DNA from: Candidatus Bathyarchaeota archaeon
GTDB taxonomy: Archaea > Thermoproteota > Bathyarchaeia > Bathyarchaeales > Bathyarchaeaceae
Reading direction: 5' to 3'
NCBI GenBank assembly: GCA_020344715.1
Contig: CP070828.1
Span: 870,134 to 887,454 of the forward strand
Length of the DNA stretch: 17,321 nucleotides
Below, piece after piece: positions 5,845 through 12,202 of this stretch. Position 1 is the stretch's first letter; each line of letters starts with the position of its first letter. Both the position numbers and the translations under genes were made by a program. The notes beneath the pieces were generated by a model. The model saw only the letters and a list, made by a program, of their open reading frames with translations, was not told where the DNA came from and did not search any database.

Positions 5845-8292
5845 CTAGCCTCTCATTCGACCGGGATCCAGGATGAGCCGCGTGACCCCGATGATTTGTC
5901 TCTTGTCCTTTCTCATTTCAGCGACAACTGCAATTTCTCGGTCATAATCTACGTTACAGTATCTGACTAAAGCTTCATGGGGCATGTCCTTGATGACTTG
6001 GAAAAACCGGAACCGCATCGTTTCCTCCGAAAGCGACTGAAACAGCTCAGATAGGAGAATTTCATCTTCGGGCTTTATCGGGCGAAGAGTAACAGGTGTA
6101 CTGTTGTTTAGCTTCCAATGAGTGACGTATTTTCTAGGGTAAGGGGCAATCACGACGTGTTCATGAGGCAGAATTGGCTGAGTCATTCTTGCTTTGTCTA
6201 TGATTATACGAGCGTCTACAGCGACTGCATCGCCCTCGCTAACTACGACTGGGTTAATGTCCATCTCTTTGATCTCAGGAAAATGTATCACCAACTGAGA
6301 CAGCTTGACCAGAATCTCTTCAAGTTTCGCGTTGACGGGATACTCCATCGATTCCAAGATTCTGAAGATCGCAGTCTTTTCCATAAGACGTCTTGCAAGC
6401 ACTTGATTTAAAGGTGGAAATCCTATGCTTGTATCTTTCAGCAGCTCTGCAGAACTCCCTCCTGCACCAAACATGATGACCGAACCGAAGCATGAGTCTT
6501 GTTTGGAACCAATTAGGATCTCGCACTTCTTTTTCTCGATCATGGGTTGAATAATAACACCATCAAATTGCGCGTCAGGCTTGCCCTTCTCAACTCTTTC
6601 AGCCAATTTTCTGAAACACGTTTTTACGCGTTCGGGCGACCACACATTCAGAGCAACTCCCTCGAGTTCAGACTTGTGGACTATCTGAGGCGACAAGACC
6701 TTCAAAACCACGGGATATCCCAGCTTGGAAGCCGCGTCTTGAGCCTCTTTCGTGTCTTTGGCAGTCAAGGTTTTGATCGTGGGGATTTTGTAAGCTTGAA
6801 GGAAACGCAGGCTGTCAATCGGATCTAAAACCTCTCGACCCATTTCAGATGTTCTTTTCAGAATCTCCCTAAGGAGTTGATGATTGGGTGATTCTACAGA
6901 AAACTCTTCGGGAGTTTCGTAGAGGAGCTCCAAGTTCTTGGCGTAGCTATGCATGTACATGAAAGTGGAAACTGCCTGCTCAGGTGTAGTGAATGCTGGG
7001 ATACCGTTCTTCCGCAGGATCTTCCTGGCTTTCCAGCAGTTGTCCTCACCCATAAAAGCCGTAAGAAGGGTCTTCTTGTTTTGCCGGGAAAGGTCCACAA
7101 TCATCTTCGCGGTCTCAACCGGATCCGCTACGCCTTGAGGCGTGTATATGATCAAGAACCCCTGGCTGCTAGGATCTTTGAGGCTAATTTCAATCGCTCT
7201 CTTAAACCTGTCCGCGGTGGCTTCTTCTAGAAGGTCTATAGGATTCAAGAGACTACAGTAGGAAGGCAGGGCATTGTTCAATGCTTGAATCGTTTGACGC
7301 CCCAACGGCGAAAGTGCTCCACCCTTTGCAATAAGGAAATCAGTCGCCATAATTCCGGGTCCGCCAGCATTGGTGATTATTGTCAGATTTGGACCCTTAG
7401 GATTCGGCTGCATTGCTAGCGCTTCTGCGCAGTTGAAAAGATCATTTATCGCTTCTACACGAATGATCCCAGAGCGTCGAAAAGCGGCATCATAAACAGC
7501 ATCCTCCCCGCATAAAGCACCAGTGTGAGATAGCGCAGCTCTCGCACTCTCCCGGAATCGTCCAGCCTTCACCACCATAATTGGTTTAGCTCGGGCAAAC
7601 CCCCTCGCTGCACTCAGGAATTTCCTAGCATTCTCAATGGATTCAAGATAAAGCACAATGCTTGATGTGTGAATATCAGTTCCGAAGTAATCGATCAAAT
7701 CTCCGAAATCAACGTCGAGCATTGAACCTACCGAAACCAACGCGCTAAATCCCACGTGGGCCTCTGAAGCCCAGTCCAACACTGAAGCGCACAGTGCCGC
7801 GCTTTGTGAAATGAATGCAATTTTCCCTGGACTAGCTGTCCTTTTCGCAAAAGTGGCATTGAGCTTTATTCTCGGACGCATTACTCCAAGACTGTTAGGT
7901 CCAATGATGCGCATGTTGTAGGCGTTTTTGTGTTCAAGAATCTTCTTTTCAAGGGCTTTCCCTTCTTCTCCAGCTTCTTTGAAACCTGCCGAGACAATGA
8001 TCGCTGCCGAAACGCCAGAGGCTCCACACTCCTCGATTATTTGCGGAACAGTATGCGCTGGAGTCGCTATGATCGCGAGCTCTACCTGTCGAGGGATTTT
8101 CTTAATGTTAGGATAGGCGGTTATGCCTTGCACGGTGGGCCTAAAAGGGTTGACTGGATAGACGACTCCATTGTATCCCACCCCAACCATATTTTTGAGC
8201 AGCTTAGCTCCCAGAGAGTGCTCTCGGTTGCTTGCTCCAATGACGGCTATTCTGCGGGGATTGAAGATTTTGTCGAGATTCTCAACGCCCAC
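5845..8292 (-). CDS. acd: ADP-forming acyl/acetyl-CoA synthetase (alpha-beta fusion) with truncated C-terminal GNAT domain
   Basis: 815 codons before an in-frame TAG; about 887 if read to the next stop. Order: CoA-binding Rossmann domain (NPRRIAVIGAS at 11-21), succinyl-CoA-synthetase-like domain with SHTGAL and phosphorylatable His256 (equivalent to the Pyrococcus alpha-subunit histidine), ATP-grasp beta part with YPVVLKVLSP and VHKSE near 520-540 and a glycine-rich FGAGG segment, then the start of a GNAT domain (TLRPI, ETMRFRFF, IIGVTRLILDP). Such enzymes interconvert acyl-CoA, ADP and phosphate with acid, CoA and ATP. Bacterial Pat/PatZ proteins share this layout and acetylate Acs but lack the catalytic histidine; here it is kept. 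The start is GTG at 8292, with GGAGGATC (8300-8307) seven bases upstream. The stop falls at the first strand of the acetyl-CoA site, so the 815-residue product would have no working acetyltransferase. It faces acs tail to tail. Confidence 0.9.
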   Translation of the reverse strand: MGVENLDKIFNPRRIAVIGASNREHSLGAKLLKNMVGVGYNGVVYPVNPFRPTVQGITAYPNIKKIPRQVELAIIATPAHTVPQIIEECGASGVSAAIIVSAGFKEAGEEGKALEKKILEHKNAYNMRIIGPNSLGVMRPRIKLNATFAKRTASPGKIAFISQSAALCASVLDWASEAHVGFSALVSVGSMLDVDFGDLIDYFGTDIHTSSIVLYLESIENARKFLSAARGFARAKPIMVVKAGRFRESARAALSHTGALCGEDAVYDAAFRRSGIIRVEAINDLFNCAEALAMQPNPKGPNLTIITNAGGPGIMATDFLIAKGGALSPLGRQTIQALNNALPSYCSLLNPIDLLEEATADRFKRAIEISLKDPSSQGFLIIYTPQGVADPVETAKMIVDLSRQNKKTLLTAFMGEDNCWKARKILRKNGIPAFTTPEQAVSTFMYMHSYAKNLELLYETPEEFSVESPNHQLLREILKRTSEMGREVLDPIDSLRFLQAYKIPTIKTLTAKDTKEAQDAASKLGYPVVLKVLSPQIVHKSELEGVALNVWSPERVKTCFRKLAERVEKGKPDAQFDGVIIQPMIEKKKCEILIGSKQDSCFGSVIMFGAGGSSAELLKDTSIGFPPLNQVLARRLMEKTAIFRILESMEYPVNAKLEEILVKLSQLVIHFPEIKEMDINPVVVSEGDAVAVDARIIIDKARMTQPILPHEHVVIAPYPRKYVTHWKLNNSTPVTLRPIKPEDEILLSELFQSLSEETMRFRFFQVIKDMPHEALVRYCNVDYDREIAVVAEMRKDKRQIIGVTRLILDPGRMRG

Positions 8293-8350
8293 CTTGAAGG
8301 ATCCTCCTGTTTCCGCAGAAACAGCTTTTCAAATGAAATATTACACACAG

Positions 8351-8361
8351 AATATTTATAG
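8351..8361 (-). promoter_or_regulatory. TATA box of the ADP-forming synthetase gene
   Basis: On the minus strand the sequence reads TATAAATATT, a strong archaeal TATA box about 60 bases before the GTG start, placing initiation near 8327 and leaving a short leader with the SD motif. An inverted repeat abuts it on the upstream side. Confidence 0.6.
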
Positions 8362-8405
8362 TATGCACTCTCAAACCTCTCATAAAAAGTTTGACAGTGC
8401 ATACT
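8360..8405. promoter_or_regulatory. 17-base inverted repeat abutting the synthetase TATA box (candidate operator)
   Basis: Arms at 8360-8376 (AGTATGCACTCTCAAAC) and 8389-8405 (GTTTGACAGTGCATACT) are reverse complements at 16 of 17 positions, with a 12-base spacer. The inner end of the site touches the TATA box of the minus-strand gene, the position where archaeal regulators assist or block TBP/TFB binding. It also lies about 190 bases upstream of the divergent ferritin-like gene. Confidence 0.6.
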
Positions 8406-8592
8406 CCCACGCACACAAACACACTGTTTCGAGGCTTTGAGTCTTGAAGCCGCAAGATTTGTAGGCAAACCACTGAAACCTGTCGTAATGTGAACGCGCG
8501 CGCATCAAGGGAAACCATCAATCGCTGACAACAACTGAGTGGCAAAAACTAATATTGCTGCTAAGACAACGTCGATTGTAGGAGACAAGTTT

Positions 8593-9072
8593 ATGAAGTT
8601 CTCAGATAAGGAACTGGTCGCCTTTTTCTATGAGCAAGAGAAACTAGAGGAGGAAATTGTCAAATCCGTCGGCAAAGCCCTCGAAAACATCAAGAATCCA
8701 GTAGTTGAGGCTGTTCTAAGAGGTATATCCTACGATTCTTCCAAGCACGCTGACCTCTACAGATCGGCGGCTCAGATAATAACTGTGGCTCCCGCTTTGA
8801 CAGAAAAGGAGTTCAAGCATCTAGAAGAAGTAATTAGATGGCACATTGAAAACGAAGAAAAGTTAATCGAGCGGGTACGAGAAGCAATAGACAAGACCAG
8901 AAATGACAGAGTCAAGTTTCTCCTTGAATCGATATTCACAGATGAAAAACGACATCACGATCTCTTAAACCTAATAATGGAAATCATAGTCAGAGGCGAA
9001 ACAATAACTGATCAAGACTGGTGGGACATACTCTGGAAAAATGCGCCTTTCCATGGTGCACCAGGTGGCTAG
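8593..9072 (+). CDS. Ferritin-like four-helix-bundle protein
   Basis: 159 residues from the ATG at 8593, chosen because GGAG (8581-8584) lies eight bases upstream. An earlier in-frame GTG at 8539 adds 18 residues but has no SD. The chain is almost entirely helical and charged, with a spaced Glu/His pattern of the ferritin-like (rubrerythrin-related) superfamily: helix 1 E14, E16, E20 and E21; helix 2 DSSKH with His52; helix 3 HIENEEKLIE with E88 and E89; helix 4 E118-x-x-H121. These could bind a di-metal centre, but helix 2 lacks the usual Glu three residues before His52 (Ser49 is there, Asp48 is next to it), so metal binding is uncertain. No signal peptide. Function unknown; iron or oxidative-stress handling would be a guess from the fold. 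Divergent from the acd gene. Confidence 0.7.
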   Translation: MKFSDKELVAFFYEQEKLEEEIVKSVGKALENIKNPVVEAVLRGISYDSSKHADLYRSAAQIITVAPALTEKEFKHLEEVIRWHIENEEKLIERVREAIDKTRNDRVKFLLESIFTDEKRHHDLLNLIMEIIVRGETITDQDWWDILWKNAPFHGAPGG

Positions 9073-9157
9073 CGAATCGACTGAAATCTGAACTCCTGAA
9101 CTTCACGTTTTCAACAAGGAAAGAATCGCGTTTCATATCAAGCGAGCTATGGTCTTC

Positions 9158-9466
9158 TTAGCCCATCTTGAAACCGAGGAAGAACCCAACCATGAAGCTT
9201 CCGGCAAAGGGCAAATGAGCGATTATTGGCGTAAGCCAGCCAACGGCTTGTCCCGCGCCACCCAACCAGCCTTCTATTGCATCAAACAATCTACTGTAGT
9301 TAACCTCGAGTATGCCCTGTGAGCTAAGATAGATCAACCCGAGAAGCAAAAGTCCTATCAGCACAACGATCAGTTTGGCAATTTTTTTGATGGCATAGCC
9401 AACCACGAAGCCACCGACACCTCCAGCGCCCAGCTGGAAGACCAGAGGAGTTACAATTTCACTCAT
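9158..9466 (-). CDS. FUN14 family membrane protein
   Basis: 102-residue hydrophobic protein matching archaeal members of the FUN14 family (the eukaryotic relative FUNDC1 is a mitochondrial outer-membrane protein). A glycine-rich first segment (GAGGVGGFVVGYAIKKIAK, about 13-31) is followed by a strong membrane helix at about 32-48, an amphipathic stretch with NYSRLFDAIEGWL, and a C-terminal segment FMVGFFLGF at 91-99. Family length is about 100. The ATG at 9466 has AAGGAGAGG (9475-9483) upstream on the minus strand, a strong SD. Function in archaea is not established. It converges with the ferritin-like gene, ending 85 bases from it, and has its own upstream region with a TATA-like CATAAAAAT at about 9499-9507. 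Confidence 0.82.
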   Translation of the reverse strand: MSEIVTPLVFQLGAGGVGGFVVGYAIKKIAKLIVVLIGLLLLGLIYLSSQGILEVNYSRLFDAIEGWLGGAGQAVGWLTPIIAHLPFAGSFMVGFFLGFKMG

Positions 9467-9514
9467 GAAGAAAGCCTCTCCTTATGGTTCTAGCGGTGAA
9501 TTTTTATGTCTTTC

Positions 9515-9527
9515 GGATTCCGAATCC
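9515..9527. promoter_or_regulatory. 13-base palindrome upstream of the FUN14 TATA-like box
   Basis: GGATTC and GAATCC arms around a central base form a perfect short palindrome about eight bases upstream of the minus-strand TATA-like CATAAAAAT (9499-9507). The position suits a regulator site; a palindrome this short can also occur by chance. Confidence 0.35.
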
Positions 9528-9702
9528 ACATCAATGGATCGTGCGATCCTGCTGCTTGGATATAATTGCGAGAAGATACTAAAACTAAGATTAGACACTG
9601 GCATTTCCTTGCTGATTTTCCACCGACACCCCACCCAACATAAAACAGCTTAAATTTGATTCTACATTCACTCTAGACGTAGTGATCTCTGGAGGTGGCT
9701 TG

Positions 9703-9951
9703 TTGGAGTTATTGGAAATTTACATTCTGAATTTGTTGATAACAGTAGCGATGTTCCTTGTACTGATCTTTCGGGCTTGGGTGGAATTCAGGAATTACCG
9801 CATAATATGGAAAGAACTGGAGTGGCGGAGAACTTACGAAGTTGTGGGCAGAGTTCTAAAGGCTGAAAGAGAGATGTTTTCAGGCGTGGAAGGTGGACAG
9901 GAGCTATACAAGCTCTTGTGTGAGATGTTCAAGGTGAACGATAGAAAATAA
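9703..9951 (+). CDS. Small single-span membrane protein of unknown function
   Basis: About 82 residues from TTG 9703, chosen because GGAGG (9691-9695) stands seven bases upstream; an in-frame GTG at 9682 would add seven residues and lacks an SD. One N-terminal hydrophobic helix (ILNLLITVAMFLVLIF) is followed by a charged, helical cytoplasmic tail with several Glu-Arg-Lys heptads (EFRNY, KELEWRRTYEVVGRVLKAEREM). I do not recognise a family. A TATA-like CTTAAATT at about 9650-9657 could drive it. It ends flush against the convergent tiaS gene (its TAA ends at 9951; tiaS ends at 9952). Coding is plausible because of the SD and the clean membrane-plus-helix pattern. Confidence 0.55.
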   Translation: MELLEIYILNLLITVAMFLVLIFRAWVEFRNYRIIWKELEWRRTYEVVGRVLKAEREMFSGVEGGQELYKLLCEMFKVNDRK

Positions 9952-11280
9952 CTATGGAAAATGCCAATTCCTAATCATTCTTTTTGGTTTGCCAAGTTTC
10001 TCTTGTCCGTAGCGGCAGAGAGGCTTTGTTAGGTGACGTTGAGACCTCGGCGACGTCATGTACGTTCGCTCTTTTATGTTACGGGGTTTTTCAACTGCGT
10101 CCTTTTTCAGCCTCATGCTGCGTAAACCACACTTGTCGCATCTGAAGCCTTTCCCGCTTCCCATCGACTTCATTCGGTTTCCACACCGATGGCAAACGGG
10201 GTTGTGGAAAACGTATTTTTGGGCTAGTTTCAGAATTTTGAGCTTCTCAAGATTGATTGTGGCTGAATGCTTCTCGGTTGCCGGACGAACACCTCCACAG
10301 GCTTCAACCAAGTCTCCAACGACAAGCATTCGAGCCATTTTCCGAAGATCCCCAGTAGGTGCATAAGCAGCGCAATCGATCACATTCTCATCTTCAATAG
10401 AGAAGATCACATGCCGTCTGGGGACGACGTAGGGTTGGCGGCTCACTGTTCCTTGAACAATCGTAGACCCAAAAGGTTGCACGTCAGCCACGGAGTTGCT
10501 CCTCTTCAAATGAGCGTCAGTTCCATGATTGGTGCGAAAGATGACCCATCGCTCAATAGGCTCAATTGAGCGAACCATCTCGTGAGCTCGCTTGACAGCT
10601 AGTGGTGTTTCTCCTCGAATTCCATAGAGGATGGGATCTGGACCTCGTGGAGTTATCAGAACTCGTCCTGTTTCAGGATCCACATTGTTAAAAGTCAAAG
10701 GTCCCGTTTCCTTGTTCATCTCCAAAACTGAAGCTACATCGAGTTTTCTTGAGATTCCACGGTTTTCGGGCGTTCTATAGGCGATGAGCTCGTAGGTGTG
10801 ATCGTTCTCTAGAATCTCACCGATGGCAGCCAGACCGCCGATTATCCCCCTTCCGGTCTTGAAGCCAGCAGCTTCAGCTCCAAACCGTCTGATGAGTTTC
10901 ATCGCCTCAGTTTTCTGTGAAATACCCTGAATCGTCCGTTTGGCAAAGGCTCTAATCTCATCTGGAACAGTGCTTCGGAAAAGGAATACGACGCCTGGTT
11001 CAGTGCCGTCATAGCCCATGTCAGAATACTTCTCAATGACATCTATGACTTGCTCAACAATATCGTCTACAACGTGGTTGTGGCATCTAAACCGTAGGCT
11101 TAGGGCACCGTTGCCCCGGGTTTTCCAAGGAACGTTTGGATTAAGTCTAATCAGATTGGGATAATCAATGAAGGAAACGCCTAATTTGCGCAGTTTTTCA
11201 ACGAGAATCGCAGCTACATAGGTGGTGCAACCCGTTTTCGGTGAATCCGTGTCGTCGATCCCAACATGTATCGTTGCCAT
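9952..11280 (-). CDS. tiaS: tRNA(Ile2) 2-agmatinylcytidine synthetase (TiaS)
   Basis: 442 residues from the ATG at 11280. TiaS uses ATP and agmatine to convert cytidine 34 of tRNA-Ile2 to agmatidine, letting archaea read AUA as isoleucine. It is archaea-specific. Signatures: HVGIDDTDSPKTGCTTY at 5-21, which includes the kinase-like ATP site, then PNVPWKTRGNGA (48-59), the NHGTDAH segment (251-257) and an OB-fold-like region with GTVSRQP (277-283). A zinc ribbon with Cys363, Cys366, Cys381 and Cys384 follows, then a basic tail. Length is close to the family (about 420). An upstream in-frame TTG (11295) would add five residues, but GIDDTDSP then lies further from the start than usual. No SD precedes 11280, but ATATTTTG at about 11303-11310 lies 25-30 bases upstream, so the transcript may be nearly leaderless. 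Confidence 0.95.
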   Translation of the reverse strand: MATIHVGIDDTDSPKTGCTTYVAAILVEKLRKLGVSFIDYPNLIRLNPNVPWKTRGNGALSLRFRCHNHVVDDIVEQVIDVIEKYSDMGYDGTEPGVVFLFRSTVPDEIRAFAKRTIQGISQKTEAMKLIRRFGAEAAGFKTGRGIIGGLAAIGEILENDHTYELIAYRTPENRGISRKLDVASVLEMNKETGPLTFNNVDPETGRVLITPRGPDPILYGIRGETPLAVKRAHEMVRSIEPIERWVIFRTNHGTDAHLKRSNSVADVQPFGSTIVQGTVSRQPYVVPRRHVIFSIEDENVIDCAAYAPTGDLRKMARMLVVGDLVEACGGVRPATEKHSATINLEKLKILKLAQKYVFHNPVCHRCGNRMKSMGSGKGFRCDKCGLRSMRLKKDAVEKPRNIKERTYMTSPRSQRHLTKPLCRYGQEKLGKPKRMIRNWHFP

Positions 11281-11400
11281 TCTGCGCCAGCTCAAACTAG
11301 AACAAAATATGCTACAATAAGAAGTTTTCAGCGTGGTCGTTTCTAGAAGAATGCTTTTTGCTTAAAAGGTGAGGCAGACGTTCGTTTCGGGCTTTCGCTG

Positions 11401-11425
11401 TGAGAAAAAGAGAGAGTGAAAGAAG
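11401..11425 (-). terminator. Possible pyrimidine-tract terminator after the Lrp-like gene
   Basis: Read on the minus strand, the 25 bases after the Lrp-like stop are almost all C and T, ending in CTTTTTCTCA. This is compatible with archaeal T-rich termination ahead of tiaS on the same strand. Pattern only. Confidence 0.35.
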
Positions 11426-11665
11426 CTATTTTGCGCCTTCTACGATTATCATTGTAAGCGTGGAGCGAACTTTGTTTAGCCTTCGCACGTTCCATGTGAC
11501 AACGTCCTTGAGCTTGTCCATAGTGTCAGACTTGATCTTTGCTACTATGTCATAGACACCGTAAACGATGTAGGCTTCGGTCACTCCTTCCACTTTATTT
11601 AACTCTTTTAGAACTTCCTCTTCTGAGCCTATTTCAGCGTTGATCAAGACGAAAGCTGCTGGCAT
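11426..11665 (-). CDS. Stand-alone Lrp/AsnC effector-binding (RAM) domain protein
   Basis: 79 residues from the ATG at 11665. The start is fixed by a strong SD, GGAGGATCA (11674-11682 on the minus strand), eight bases upstream. A longer open frame to 11764 exists but its first 33 residues are unlike the family. The chain is a single alpha-beta ferredoxin-like domain: AAFVLINAEIGSEEEV, then VEGVTEAYIVYGVYDIVAKI, then a helix and a final strand TLTMIIVEG. This is the ligand-binding half of Lrp/AsnC regulators. No helix-turn-helix is present, so it cannot bind DNA alone. Archaeal short members of this type are thought to bind amino acids or pair with full-length regulators. AAAATATTTTA at 11711-11721 may be its TATA region. 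Target unknown. Confidence 0.85.
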   Translation of the reverse strand: MPAAFVLINAEIGSEEEVLKELNKVEGVTEAYIVYGVYDIVAKIKSDTMDKLKDVVTWNVRRLNKVRSTLTMIIVEGAK

Positions 11666-11890
11666 AGTTTTGCTGATCCTCCTATTGGCTATGATAGAGA
11701 TTGATAAACCTAAAATATTTTGTGGCTGCAGCAAACGTTCAATTTTTTCTGCAACTCTGGGCACTAAGAGTTGAAAATCAAGTGTGAACGAATGCGATTT
11801 TTCTAGAAGATAACACCATATGACTTCATTAGCTACTGCGAGAATTTCCAGATTCAGAATAGGTGTCGCCGAAGAAGGGGTAGAGACGAC

Positions 11891-11992
11891 ATGGTAGACA
11901 TAGCAACATGGCTAATGTGGAATTATTATCGGTTGAAAAGCAAAGTATGGATCTGGAGATTCCATAGAAGGCTAAAAAGCGTGGCTAGCTAG
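11891..11992 (+). CDS. Candidate 33-residue basic, tryptophan-rich peptide
   Basis: ATG at 11891, AGGGG (11876-11880) ten bases upstream, stop TAG at 11990-11992. The peptide begins MVDIATWLMWNYYRLK and continues with KVWIWRFHRRLK, giving four tryptophans and many Arg/Lys residues, an amphipathic membrane-seeking pattern. Too short for homology by eye. It could equally be chance; the composition is the only positive sign besides the weak SD. Confidence 0.25.
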   Translation: MVDIATWLMWNYYRLKSKVWIWRFHRRLKSVAS

Positions 11993-12149
11993 ACAGGTAA
12001 TCATATGGAGAGACTCTTTTCCCGTTTCAATAAGACGCTGGCCTCCTAGCGCGCGCAATCAGTTCAGCCGCTAGATCACGTCGATATCAATCACATCTTG
12101 ACGAGAGTAGCATATTGAAAATCCAAAAAAGCCTCCATTAACGCGTAGA

Positions 12150-12161
12150 TTATTTAAAATA
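12150..12161 (+). promoter_or_regulatory. TATA-like box of the nnr-tsr3 operon
   Basis: TTATTTAAAATA, an A/T-rich TATA-like element about 47 bases before the TTG start, placing initiation near 12180 and leaving a leader with GTGAGG (12189-12194). Confidence 0.5.
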
Positions 12162-12202
12162 TCTTCTGCAAAATAGATACAGATGCACGTGAGGCAGGCC
12201 AA

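Larger units (their letters stand above)
11666..12202. other. 537-base intergenic region between divergent lrp-like and nnr genes
   Basis: Holds the promoter of the minus-strand Lrp-like gene near 11711-11721, a copy of TTTCTAGAAGA at 11800-11810 (another at 11340-11350 beyond the gene), a small candidate reading frame at 11891-11992, and the nnr promoter at 12150-12161. No tRNA or other stable RNA was recognised. Confidence 0.5.

Noticed and set aside
9465..9653. Plus-strand 62-residue frame over the FUN14 promoter
   Set aside because: Overlaps the FUN14 start, SD and TATA region on the other strand, and the composition is not protein-like.
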